Below are positions 1 through 7,902 of a stretch of DNA of 64,000 nucleotides, one piece after another; position 1 is the stretch's first letter, and each line of letters opens with the position of its first letter. Location of the stretch: contig LSFY01000001.1 of NCBI GenBank assembly GCA_001584565.1, forward strand, positions 978,001-1,042,000, given 5' to 3'. A program made the translations under genes and the position numbers. The notes beneath the pieces are model-generated. The model had not been told where the DNA came from, did not search any database, and worked only from the letters and a program-made list of their open reading frames with translations. The DNA comes from Alkalithermobacter thermoalcaliphilus JW-YL-7 = DSM 7308. GTDB taxonomy: Bacteria; Bacillota; Clostridia; Peptostreptococcales; Peptostreptococcaceae.

Positions 1-216
1 AAATAGTGCAGCTATTGTATAAAGTATAATATATATAATAGGACCCATAATTCCAAAACTATTTATCCAATTTTTTAAATTTTGAAGGTTTTCTATACTA
101 ATGTATTCAAATAGACCAAATTGTTTCATTAAAATTATAACTATAGCAAAAACAGCTATAATACCTATTAATTTTCCTTTTCCAGATTTTGTTTGTTGTT
201 TTTCTTTACCTTTCAT
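1..216 (-). CDS. VTT/TVP38-like membrane protein, N-terminal part (runs off left edge)
   Basis: Reading leftwards from an ATG at 216, preceded by AGGAGGGG at 221-228, the frame stays open to the window edge (72 codons). It starts with a Lys/Gln-rich tail, then one hydrophobic helix (about residues 16-31), an amphipathic stretch and a second hydrophobic segment containing GIMGPIIYII. The FGxxGPxxY pattern is typical of the start of the VTT (SNARE-associated, TVP38/TMEM64, DedA-like) domain. These are polytopic membrane proteins linked to lipid scrambling or unknown transport, often found near rhodanese or redox genes. It lies 47 bp beyond the rhodanese gene on the same strand, but a terminator separates them. 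The family call rests on about 70 residues only. Confidence 0.6.
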   Translation of the reverse strand, partial: MKGKEKQQTKSGKGKLIGIIAVFAIVIILMKQFGLFEYISIENLQNLKNWINSFGIMGPIIYIILYTIAALF

Positions 217-235
217 TTTTCCCCTCCTATATTTA

Positions 236-260
236 GAAAAATAGGGGCAATGCCCCTATT
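236..260 (-). terminator. Rho-independent terminator of the rhodanese gene
   Basis: Inverted repeat AATAGGGGCA/TGCCCCTATT at 240-260. Read on the minus strand it follows the rhodanese stop by a few bases and is followed by TTTTCT. Confidence 0.8.
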
Positions 261-263
261 AAA

Positions 264-1226
264 TTATTTTAATGCTCCTGTTTCTATTTCTAAATCTTCA
301 TTCATACTCCACTCAAGCCAAGAACCATCGTAGTTCTTAACATTTTCATATCCTAAAAGTTGAGTTAGTACGAAAGTAGTGTGTGCTGATCTAACAGCAG
401 ATTGACAGTATGCTATTATAGTTTTATCTGGAGTTATTCCGTTTTCTTCAAATAAAGCTTTTAGTTCTTGTGCAGTTTTGAAAGTATTATCATCTGGATT
501 TAGAGCATTTACATACTCAACCCATACAGATGTTGGAATTCTTCCTGCTCTCTTAGCATCTCCTAGACGTTTTTCACCTGTTGCTTCCTCTAGTGAACGA
601 GTATCAAGTATTATTACATTTGGATCATTTATAGCTGCTTTTACATCTTCTAAAGTAGCAAGTTTGCTTTTATTTTCTGGATTAGGGAATTTAAATTCTG
701 TTGGTGTTACAGCTGGTCTTGCACCAGTTCTTGTTGATAGTCCTGCTGCTTTCCATCCATCTAGTCCACCGTCTATTAATTTTATATTATCATAACCATA
801 CATATCTAGTATCCACCAAAGTCTTGCTGCATCGTAATCTCCTTTTGCATCATATGCAAGTATTAAAGTTTCATTATCAATTCCTATACTTCCTAGGAAT
901 TTCTCCATTTCTTCTCTTTCTGCTGCCATACCACCAAACGGATAGTTTTTACTTTCATATGAAGGTCTCCATATATCTATAGCCCCAGGTATATGTCCTA
1001 GAACATATTCAGCAGTAGGTCTAATATCTACAACTACTACTTTTTCTCCACTTTCCATTAATTCTTTAGCTTCAAGTGCACTTATAAGTACATCTGGGTT
1101 GTGGTAGTCAGCATATTTTCTTTTTTGTTCTTTAAGTTCTTCTTCTGATTTTACTTCTACTTTATTACATCCTACTGCACCAAGTGTAACAAGTAAAGTC
1201 AATACTAGTGCTAAAATCTTTTTCAT
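264..1226 (-). CDS. Two-domain rhodanese sulfurtransferase, lipoprotein
   Basis: The 320-residue protein begins with a lipoprotein signal (hydrophobic segment ending GAVGC, Cys20), so it is probably tethered outside the membrane. Two rhodanese domains follow, about 40-170 and 185-315. The first carries Asp in the active-site loop (LAYDAKGDY) and should be inactive. The second has the catalytic loop AYCQSAVRS with Cys274. This inactive-plus-active layout is that of thiosulfate or 3-mercaptopyruvate sulfurtransferases such as YnjE/SseA, which move sulfane sulfur to an acceptor. Start ATG at 1226 has AAGGAGGG just upstream. It stands divergent from a LysR regulator. A YnjBCD-like transporter and YeeE/TusA genes nearby suggest a role in handling imported reduced sulfur; that is inference. 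Confidence 0.88.
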   Translation of the reverse strand: MKKILALVLTLLVTLGAVGCNKVEVKSEEELKEQKRKYADYHNPDVLISALEAKELMESGEKVVVVDIRPTAEYVLGHIPGAIDIWRPSYESKNYPFGGMAAEREEMEKFLGSIGIDNETLILAYDAKGDYDAARLWWILDMYGYDNIKLIDGGLDGWKAAGLSTRTGARPAVTPTEFKFPNPENKSKLATLEDVKAAINDPNVIILDTRSLEEATGEKRLGDAKRAGRIPTSVWVEYVNALNPDDNTFKTAQELKALFEENGITPDKTIIAYCQSAVRSAHTTFVLTQLLGYENVKNYDGSWLEWSMNEDLEIETGALK

Positions 1227-1345
1227 CTTTTACCCTCCTTATAATTACTGTTTGTTAATTGTTTATCTTTATCGGGATATAAGTCCCAATAATAAATCTT
1301 AATATACTGTGATAGACTATGTACAAGCTCACCCTACCTGATACT

Positions 1346-1374
1346 ATTATTTATCAAAATGATAATTTTGTCAA
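1346..1374 (-). promoter_or_regulatory. Promoter of rhodanese gene with palindromic operator in the spacer
   Basis: On the minus strand there is a perfect -35 TTGACA (1369-1374), a 17-bp spacer and a -10 AATAAT (1346-1351). The spacer overlaps the palindrome TTATCAAAATGATAA (1351-1365), which contains the T-N11-A spacing favoured by LysR proteins. The divergent LysR gene makes it the likely binding protein. The transcript leader also holds a 7-bp stem hairpin (ATTGGGA / TCCCGAT) near 1272-1291. Confidence 0.65.
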
Positions 1375-1496
1375 CCCCTTTACTCTATCATTATATTATA
1401 AGAAATATCTAATTTATAATAAATAATACTTATAGTACATAACAATAAATTATCATCGTTAAAAATTCTACATACGACTTATTTCGTTATAATTAT

Positions 1497-1526
1497 TTGT
1501 TAAGTTTATATAAAGTATGTTATAAT
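1497..1526 (+). promoter_or_regulatory. Promoter of LysR-type regulator
   Basis: TTGTTA at 1497-1502, 18-bp spacer, TATAAT at 1521-1526, then about 40 bp to the AGGTGAT ribosome site. It lies about 120 bp from the palindrome in the divergent rhodanese promoter. Confidence 0.55.
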
Positions 1527-1568
1527 GATATTCAGCTATATAAAATAATCTTTGTTATAGGTGATGGT

Positions 1569-2456
1569 ATGAACTTACAATATCTAAAATCTTTCTTTGT
1601 TACTGTAAAGTTAAATAGTATTTCTAAGGCTGCTAAGGTTTTGCACCTTACTCAACCTGGTCTTAGTGTTCAAATACAATCTCTTGAAAAAGAACTAGGA
1701 ATAACTCTTTTAAACAGAAGTAACAAGGGAGTTGAGCTTACTGAGGCAGGTAAAATAGTTTTTGATTATGCTAGTACTATTTTATCTTTACAAGAAAACA
1801 TAGATAGAGATTTGGAAAACTTAAAGGTAAATAGAAAGAACCTTTTGATAGGATCCTGTAAAGCAATAGGTGAGTATGCTCTTCCTTGTAGTATATATGT
1901 GTTTAAACAAGATCATAAAGATATTGAAATAAATATGGAAATTAGTAATACAAAAGAAGTTATAGAAAATCTGATAAATAGAAATATAAATATAGGAATT
2001 ATTCATGGAGATATACACGAAAAGAATATAGAAACAATAAAAATCACTAAAGATAGATTACTTCTCGTTACATCTTTACCTCTTATGAAAGATAGTATTT
2101 CTTTAGATGAACTTACAAAACTTCCTTTAATTTTCAGAGAGCAAGGATCGGGTGTTAGGGATACTGTAATAAAATATATTGATCCTCTTTTACCTATAGA
2201 TAAGTTAAATGTAATTTATGAACTTAATTCTATGGAAGCTATTAAATCTTCTGTTATTTCTGGAAAAGGTATATCTTTTATTCCTGAACTTAGTATTAAA
2301 AGAGAACTTAAGGAAGGCATATTAAAAGAAATTAAAATAGAAAATCTAGATTTAATCTGTGAATTTTATATTGCCTATAGGAAAGACTATTGCTTAACTC
2401 CTTTTGAAAGTGATTTTATAAACTTTATAAAGTCATCAAGAAGAGGTTTTTGTTAA
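1569..2456 (+). CDS. LysR-family transcriptional regulator
   Basis: 295 residues from ATG 1569, chosen over an upstream TTG because AGGTGATGG sits just before it and the protein then starts MNLQYLKSFF, the canonical LysR N-terminus. The winged helix-turn-helix is at about residues 1-60 (SKAAKVLHLTQPGLSVQIQ), followed by an effector-binding domain of the periplasmic-binding-protein fold. The effector cannot be read from the sequence. The family usually autoregulates and controls a divergent gene, here the rhodanese; a T-N11-A palindrome lies in that gene's promoter. CysB/CysL-like control by a sulfur compound is a reasonable but unproven idea. Confidence 0.9.
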   Translation: MNLQYLKSFFVTVKLNSISKAAKVLHLTQPGLSVQIQSLEKELGITLLNRSNKGVELTEAGKIVFDYASTILSLQENIDRDLENLKVNRKNLLIGSCKAIGEYALPCSIYVFKQDHKDIEINMEISNTKEVIENLINRNINIGIIHGDIHEKNIETIKITKDRLLLVTSLPLMKDSISLDELTKLPLIFREQGSGVRDTVIKYIDPLLPIDKLNVIYELNSMEAIKSSVISGKGISFIPELSIKRELKEGILKEIKIENLDLICEFYIAYRKDYCLTPFESDFINFIKSSRRGFC

Positions 2457-2487
2457 AGACCATAACATTTTGTTATGGTCTTTTTTT
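2457..2487 (+). terminator. Terminator after lysR
   Basis: AGACCATAAC-attt-GTTATGGTCT directly after the stop codon, followed by seven T. Confidence 0.9.
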
Positions 2488-2520
2488 ACAATCATTATCT
2501 AAATTTATATACAAAATAAT

Positions 2521-2552
2521 AAAAAAGTCATATTATATAATATGACTTTTTT
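2521..2552. terminator. Perfect 32-bp palindrome, probable bidirectional terminator
   Basis: 16+16 bp palindrome with A6 on one side and T6 on the other (AAAAAAGTCATATTAT and its complement). On the minus strand it would end the long operon whose last gene stops at 2813. Confidence 0.6.
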
Positions 2553-2570
2553 ATGGAGCGAGGTAACAAA

Positions 2571-2816
2571 ATGGGTAATTTGAGTAATCTAAATAAAGAT
2601 TTAGAAGTTTTACTCGGTTCTGAACTTTTCAAACTTCTTTTCAATTGTGATGGTATAAAATTTTGTCACCTAAATATTATAATCAATTTACTCGTTAAGG
2701 CTAATATTCCATTTTCACTAACATTTTCTCAAGGAACTAGAACTAGTTCTAAAGCCTTATACCTAAAAATCAATATAACTCCTAATGTTACTTTATCTTT
2801 TTCTATTTCTATCTAG
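2571..2816 (+). CDS. Hypothetical small protein
   Basis: An 81-residue frame from ATG 2571 (an in-frame ATG at 2553 lies in the palindrome flank). It is rich in Leu, Asn and Ile, with no signal peptide and no motif I recognise. A GGAGCGAGG ribosome site is poorly spaced. It converges on the kinase gene and the stop codons overlap by 3 bp. Codon use looks like that of neighbouring genes, which favours a real gene, but this could be fortuitous opposite the downstream end of a long operon. Confidence 0.35.
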   Translation: MGNLSNLNKDLEVLLGSELFKLLFNCDGIKFCHLNIIINLLVKANIPFSLTFSQGTRTSSKALYLKINITPNVTLSFSISI

Positions 2817-3814
2817 ATATAATCTTTCAACAAGTTGTTCATAAAGTTTATATCTAGATATTCTTTTATTTTTTTAAATGTATCCATATTCTTTATATCT
2901 TTATTTGGATCTTGATATTCTATAAATGCATAGGCACACCAAGAAAGTGCCCTTAGATATAAATATGGAGTGTATATGTGTACTCTTTCTTCTATTTGTT
3001 TATCTTCATTTAAATAGTCCTTGTATACCTTAAAAAACATTTCTTTTTCTTCTTTACTTAAAATATAGTTAGCTTTCCAAAGTGTCGTAGTAGGCGCAAG
3101 AAATTGAGTTATATCTTGGCAAGGATCACTTATAACAGGTTTTTCCCAATCTATTAAAAAAGAATTTTCATCTCCTATTATAAAATTATGTGAGTTTACT
3201 TCAGTGTTATTTATAACCATCCATACATTATCTTTGAAATAATTTTCTTTGTACCTATTTTTTTCTGCCCACTGTATAAAATTATAGAAAAATTTTTTTT
3301 GCTCTGTATTGACTATGTCACTATCAAAGTATATTTTTAACAGCCTCTTAGCCTCTTTTATCCTATCACTTAATATATTTTCTTCCTTGATAAAGTTAGA
3401 ATAATTACCATTATTTGTGTCTATTGAGTGTATTTTAGAAAATATCTTAGCTGCTTTGTTTAAATCTTTACTGTAATCTAAAGGTCGCCCTTTAAGATAT
3501 TCCATTATTAATATCCCATAATTTATATAACTTTTAGTGTCATCAAGATAGTAAACTTTAGGAGTTACTTTGCTTATTTCAAGCTTTTTTAGTGCATCAT
3601 ATTCATACTTTATTTGATTTTCTATTTGGAGCTGACTCTTTGTATTTACTCTAAATACATATTTGTTATACTTGTCGTAAATAAGAAAATTTACATTATA
3701 CTCCCCTTGAGCTAAAAATTCGACATTAAAGTTACTTTGTAAATTTATGTAGTTGTTTATGTTTTTGTCTTTTATATAATGTTTTATCTGACTACTTAAT
3801 ATATCTTTTAACAT
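2813..3814 (-). CDS. Aminoglycoside/choline-kinase-fold phosphotransferase
   Basis: About 333 residues. ATG 3814 has GGAGTGAT 9 bp upstream; a GTG at 3826 is possible but overlaps that site. The APH/choline kinase fold is shown by an N-lobe Lys/Arg strand (KYVFRVNT), a hinge (LIMEYLKGRPL), and the C-lobe pair NTEVNSHN ... LIDWEKP. In most relatives the catalytic loop reads HxDxxxxN; here the Asp is replaced by Glu, while the metal-binding Asp of LIDWE is kept. It is the last gene of an operon with two glycosyltransferases, and its start region overlaps the preceding gene by 23 bp. The substrate is more likely a sugar, choline-like or nucleotide compound than an antibiotic; this is inference. 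Confidence 0.72.
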   Translation of the reverse strand: MLKDILSSQIKHYIKDKNINNYINLQSNFNVEFLAQGEYNVNFLIYDKYNKYVFRVNTKSQLQIENQIKYEYDALKKLEISKVTPKVYYLDDTKSYINYGILIMEYLKGRPLDYSKDLNKAAKIFSKIHSIDTNNGNYSNFIKEENILSDRIKEAKRLLKIYFDSDIVNTEQKKFFYNFIQWAEKNRYKENYFKDNVWMVINNTEVNSHNFIIGDENSFLIDWEKPVISDPCQDITQFLAPTTTLWKANYILSKEEKEMFFKVYKDYLNEDKQIEERVHIYTPYLYLRALSWCAYAFIEYQDPNKDIKNMDTFKKIKEYLDINFMNNLLKDYI

Positions 3815-4493
3815 CCCAATTATCACTCCAATATTTTTTTAAGAAATTTATAGTGTTTTTAGGTAATATATTTTTATCATCGTGCTGGTTCATTCTTTCA
3901 AAAAAATCTATAAGATCCTCTTTTGTATCTATATCTTTAAGTTTAGTATTAATACCTACATTTATATTTAACTTATTTAATATGTCAAGTGTTCCTTCTA
4001 ATACTGTCTTGTATCCCCATTTTATATCATCGCTAAATATTGATCTATATATTTTTTTCATTCCTATTAAGTAGTATCCTCCATCATACGTTGGGCCTAT
4101 TACTACATCTTTTGTATTTAATATATCGAATGCATTTTTTATATCTGTATCTTTAATATCTGGTATATCAGATCCTATCAATACAACTTTTGAGTATCCT
4201 TTATTTAAAAGATATTCAATAGAATTTGCCATTTTATCTCCTAGAGTATCTCCTCTTTGAGGAAAAGTATTTATATATTTAGGAACTATATGTTTCATAA
4301 GGTCAAATTCCTCTTTAGGTGTATAGCTTAAATATATATCAATATCTTCTTTTAAAGTGTGTAATACATTAAATATATCTAATAAAAAGTTTGTGTGTAT
4401 TTGTGCACATTCATTTGCAGATAAGATTTCCATAAGTCTAGTTTTTGTTTTTCCTGGGATAGGGACTCTTGTCATTAATATTAAAGCTTTCAT
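3792..4493 (-). CDS. TIGR04282-type glycosyltransferase (DUF2064/CofC-like)
   Basis: 233 residues with a nucleotide-diphosphosugar transferase fold: N-terminal LMTRVPIPGKTKTRL (nucleotide-binding loop like those of CofC and MobA), central VLIGSDIPD (metal-binding region) and GPTYDGGYYLIGM. This matches the family annotated as TIGR04282 glycosyltransferase, which commonly sits next to a TIGR04283 family-2 glycosyltransferase, as here. Its ATG overlaps the stop of the upstream glycosyltransferase by one base (TAATG), so translation is probably coupled. Substrate and product are not known for the family. Confidence 0.82.
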   Translation of the reverse strand: MKALILMTRVPIPGKTKTRLMEILSANECAQIHTNFLLDIFNVLHTLKEDIDIYLSYTPKEEFDLMKHIVPKYINTFPQRGDTLGDKMANSIEYLLNKGYSKVVLIGSDIPDIKDTDIKNAFDILNTKDVVIGPTYDGGYYLIGMKKIYRSIFSDDIKWGYKTVLEGTLDILNKLNINVGINTKLKDIDTKEDLIDFFERMNQHDDKNILPKNTINFLKKYWSDNWDVKRYIK

Positions 4494-5167
4494 TATCTAG
4501 CCTCCCTATACATTTTACTAAGTTTAGATGGTTTTACTCCAAGCATATAAAGTATCTTCATTTTTTGCATAAGTATAAATGTTTTTAGATATCCACCTTT
4601 TTCAAATCTTCTTGCTGATGTTCCTATTGGGATTTTTAATAGCTTCATCTTTCCATATTTTTTTATATCTATTGAAAATTGGAAATCTTCCATTATTTCT
4701 ATTTTAGGAAAACCTCCTACTTTTTCAAATACATCTTTTCTTATAAATATTCCTTGATCACCAAAATAAAGTCCTAAAAGTTTGGCTCTTAAGTTTGATG
4801 TCAAAGCTATATACTTCATAAATAAAGAGTTATTATCACTAAAATATAAAGAAAAACCTCCTCCTATATAACCCTGATTTATAGCTTTTTTTATATAACT
4901 TAACGATTCTTTGTTTATATTTGAATCAGAATGAACAAACCACAAAATATCTCCTTTAGAAACCTTTGCTCCTGAGTTCATTTGTGTAGCTCTTCCTTTT
5001 TGACTTTTTATAACTTTAGCATATTTTTTAGAAATACATACTGTATTATCACTACTACCTCCATCTACTACTATTATTTCTTTATCTAATTTAAGATCTG
5101 TTAATTGTTTTAGTAGTTTTTCAATTGATTTTTCCTCGTTCAAAACAGGGATTATTATAGATACCAT
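4493..5167 (-). CDS. TIGR04283-type family 2 glycosyltransferase
   Basis: 224 residues starting MVSIIIPVLNEEKSI at ATG 5167 with GGAGG at normal spacing; the longer frame to 5206 lies inside the ABC ATPase gene. GT-A fold signatures are the N-terminal IIPVLNEE, VDGGSSDNT, the metal motif WFVHSDSNI and a FGDQGIFI acceptor-site segment. The protein is shorter than most GT2 enzymes, as usual for TIGR04283. The start is one base beyond the ATPase stop. Pairing with a TIGR04282 protein is a recurrent arrangement and suggests that the two build one glycan or glycolipid. Confidence 0.85.
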   Translation of the reverse strand: MVSIIIPVLNEEKSIEKLLKQLTDLKLDKEIIVVDGGSSDNTVCISKKYAKVIKSQKGRATQMNSGAKVSKGDILWFVHSDSNINKESLSYIKKAINQGYIGGGFSLYFSDNNSLFMKYIALTSNLRAKLLGLYFGDQGIFIRKDVFEKVGGFPKIEIMEDFQFSIDIKKYGKMKLLKIPIGTSARRFEKGGYLKTFILMQKMKILYMLGVKPSKLSKMYREAR

Positions 5168-5168
5168 C

Positions 5169-6203
5169 TTATTCCTCCGTCTTTTCATACAAGATAGCTT
5201 TTTCAAGATCTACACAAATACATACTTGGCTATCTATATCAAACTTATTTATAGAATCTGTAGAACATTTTATAACTTTATCTTTTATTTTTATATCGTA
5301 ATATATCTTCTCTCCAGCAAATTTCTTTTTGATTATTTTTCCTACAGGTCCGTTGTTATATTCCCTAGGAAATATCTTAACATCTTCAGGTCTAATCATA
5401 GCATGTAGATTTGAACTTGTCCTAGAATATATAGGTATATTTCCGAATTCTGTAACAAAGTGGCTGTTATTTATTTTTCCATCTATATAATTCTTTTCTC
5501 CGAAAAAGTCAGCTACTTCCTTAGAAGCAGGGTTTGTGTAAACTTCGTAAGGTGTTGCAAATTGCTTTATTTTTCCATTTAGCATAACTGCTATTTTATC
5601 TGACATCATCAAAGCTTCTTCTTTATCATGTGTTACTAATATAGTCGTTATTTTTAGCTTTCTTTGTATGTTACTTACAAACTCTCTCATTGTATCTCTT
5701 AAATTTATATCTAAGTTAGAAAAAGGTTCATCTAATAAAAGTACCTTAGGATCTACAGCTAATGCTCTAGCTATTGCAACTCTTTGCTTTTGTCCGCCTG
5801 AAAGCTCACTTGGATATTTCTTTTCATATCCATTTAAGTGAACTAGTTCTAGTAATTCTTTCACTTTTTCGATTCTTTTTTCTTTTTTAACTTTTGCCAT
5901 TTTCAGGCCGAAAGATATATTTTCTTCTACTGTCATATGTGGAAACAATAAATAGTCTTGAAATACTATTATAGCTCCCCTTTTTTCAACAGGGATATTT
6001 ATTACTGATTTATCATTAAACAAAATATCTCCGTCTTCTGGCTTGATTATACCAGCTATTATTTTTAATGTTGTACTTTTGCCACATCCTGATGGCCCTA
6101 AGAGAGAGACTAATTCGCCTTCCTTTACAGTAAAGTTGATATTGTCAAGAATTTTTTTATTATCAAATGTTTTGCTTATATTTACTAAATCTATTTTAGA
6201 CAT
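5169..6203 (-). CDS. ABC transporter ATP-binding protein, YnjD/PotA-like
   Basis: 344 residues from ATG 6203 (GAAGGAG 7 bp upstream). Walker A GPSGCGKST (about 38-46), Q-loop FQDYLLFPH, signature LSGGQKQR, Walker B VLLLDEPF and switch His in VTHDKEEA are all intact. A C-terminal TOBE-like extension (about 240-344) with MIRPEDVKIFPRE is typical of MOI-type importers for polyamine, iron, molybdate or sulfate. Two permeases and a lipoprotein lie upstream in the same operon with gaps under 20 bp. The complete set resembles E. coli YnjBCD. Confidence 0.9.
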   Translation of the reverse strand: MSKIDLVNISKTFDNKKILDNINFTVKEGELVSLLGPSGCGKSTTLKIIAGIIKPEDGDILFNDKSVINIPVEKRGAIIVFQDYLLFPHMTVEENISFGLKMAKVKKEKRIEKVKELLELVHLNGYEKKYPSELSGGQKQRVAIARALAVDPKVLLLDEPFSNLDINLRDTMREFVSNIQRKLKITTILVTHDKEEALMMSDKIAVMLNGKIKQFATPYEVYTNPASKEVADFFGEKNYIDGKINNSHFVTEFGNIPIYSRTSSNLHAMIRPEDVKIFPREYNNGPVGKIIKKKFAGEKIYYDIKIKDKVIKCSTDSINKFDIDSQVCICVDLEKAILYEKTEE

Positions 6204-6217
6204 ATTCAAGCTCCTTC

Positions 6218-7027
6218 TTATATATAAAAGTTGTTTCCTTCTTTGTAATAATTTTTTATCATCTTCTCAACAACAAATAGAACAAATAATGTTGTAAGTA
6301 TAAATACTAGACTATATACTGAAGCCATCATTCTATCTCCGCTTTGTATAAACGGAAACATTACCATAGGAAATGTTATTATTCTTCCTCCACCAATTAG
6401 AAAAGTAATAAAATACTGACTAAATGAAACTATAAATACAAGACTTCCTGCAGATATAATACCAGGAGCTATTAAAGGTAGTGTAATGTTTAAAAACACT
6501 TGAACAGAACTTGCTCCTAACACCTTAGCCTGTATCTCCATATTTTCACCTATTATCTCAAATATGCCTGTGAGTATCCTGATTGCATAAGGAATGCATG
6601 GTACTAGATGGACTAATATAACTCCCAAACATGTATTTGCTATACCTAGTCTAATAAATACTAAATGTATTCCCATAGCAACAGATATTTGGGGTACTAT
6701 AAACGGAAAAAGTACCATCAAATTTAAAAATCTCTTTCCTTTGAAATCATAAAGTGCAAGTGCTTTTGCTGCAGGTATACTTATAAGAAGAGTTATTATT
6801 GTAACTATTAAAGATATCCATACACTAAATCCTAGTATTTTAATTGAATTACTCGTAGGACTTAGAAAATATTCCACTCCTCTTAAACTAAAATTTCTAG
6901 GAAATATATATGGCCATGGCCAGTTACTTGCAAAACTCCATACAAATAAAATTAATAATGGAACTATAAGCAAAGATATTATTAAATACATAGAAAAATT
7001 TATAATAATCGATCTTGTAACCTTCAT
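6218..7027 (-). CDS. ABC transporter permease (second subunit)
   Basis: 269 residues from ATG 7027, which has AAGGTGA upstream; a GTG at 7036 overlaps the preceding stop. Six hydrophobic segments and the EAA-type cytoplasmic loop (EIQAKVLGASSVQVFLNITLP) mark a BPD_transp_1 permease. It follows the first permease by 5 bp and precedes the ATPase by 14 bp, so the two permeases should form the heterodimeric channel. Confidence 0.88.
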   Translation of the reverse strand: MKVTRSIIINFSMYLIISLLIVPLLILFVWSFASNWPWPYIFPRNFSLRGVEYFLSPTSNSIKILGFSVWISLIVTIITLLISIPAAKALALYDFKGKRFLNLMVLFPFIVPQISVAMGIHLVFIRLGIANTCLGVILVHLVPCIPYAIRILTGIFEIIGENMEIQAKVLGASSVQVFLNITLPLIAPGIISAGSLVFIVSFSQYFITFLIGGGRIITFPMVMFPFIQSGDRMMASVYSLVFILTTLFVLFVVEKMIKNYYKEGNNFYI

Positions 7028-7032
7028 TATTT

Positions 7033-7902
7033 TCACCTTTTATGAATTGTTCTGAATATTTTTTCGTAAATTAAAACTGAAATTACACAAACTATTGTAA
7101 GAGTCATATTTATTACCATAGAGTATGGTCTATTTGTTAGGTCTGGATTAATATATTCAACATAAGCTCTAACAGGTAAAGCTTTCGGAGTAGTTGGTCC
7201 TAGCAAAAACGGTACTTCGAATGATCCAAATGAAAAAGCAAATATAATTATGAATGAAGAAATTATAGTTGGTGTAGAAAGTGGCAATAATATATGCCAA
7301 AATATATCTTTCTTTCTAGCTCCTAGGTTTGATGCTACTTGAGATAATTTTTCATTTATATTGCTTAATATAGTATAAACCGTAAGAGCTATGAAAGGAA
7401 TACTTTTCCATAAATATACTATTATTATTCCAATGCCATTTCTGTCATATATAAGAGCTGGAAAATCAGATTTACTACTAATAAATCCAAAAAAATATAA
7501 CACTCTAGCAACTAATCCACTCTGAGCTAATAAACTATAAATTAATATTACCCCAACTGAATGAGGCACTATTATAGGAAGTTTATATAATGTATTTTTT
7601 ATGAAATTTTTATGAGTACTTTCTACTATTAAATATGCAAGTAAAACTCCTAGTATAGTTGCTATTGTAGATGATACGAAAGATATATAAAAACTGAATT
7701 TCAAAGAAGAAATAAAAGTAGGATCCGTAAATAACTTTGTATAATACATAAATGTAAACTTATCTAGTCCAACTGCCGGAAAATAGCCTAAACTTTGAAT
7801 TAAGATAATAATTACAGCAGCTACAAATATCCCAAGTAGGATACTTGTAGCTGGCATTATTAATAAATATGGTTTTAATTTTTCCTTCAATTTTTTACTC
7901 AC
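7033..7902 (-). CDS. ABC transporter permease (first subunit)
   Basis: 289 residues with six predicted membrane helices and the EAA loop SQVASNLGARKKDIFWHILLP. The GTG at 7902 overlaps the lipoprotein stop and has AGAGG directly abutting it; a TTG at 7890 has GGTGAG at better spacing and may be the true start. It is the upstream permease of the YnjC-type pair. E. coli YnjC is one long fused permease; here the function is in two genes. Confidence 0.87.
   Translation of the reverse strand: MSKKLKEKLKPYLLIMPATSILLGIFVAAVIIILIQSLGYFPAVGLDKFTFMYYTKLFTDPTFISSLKFSFYISFVSSTIATILGVLLAYLIVESTHKNFIKNTLYKLPIIVPHSVGVILIYSLLAQSGLVARVLYFFGFISSKSDFPALIYDRNGIGIIIVYLWKSIPFIALTVYTILSNINEKLSQVASNLGARKKDIFWHILLPLSTPTIISSFIIIFAFSFGSFEVPFLLGPTTPKALPVRAYVEYINPDLTNRPYSMVINMTLTIVCVISVLIYEKIFRTIHKR

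Noticed and set aside
1260-1345. Riboswitch in the rhodanese leader
   Set aside because: Only a 7-bp hairpin is visible; no S-box, T-box or molybdenum-cofactor signature.
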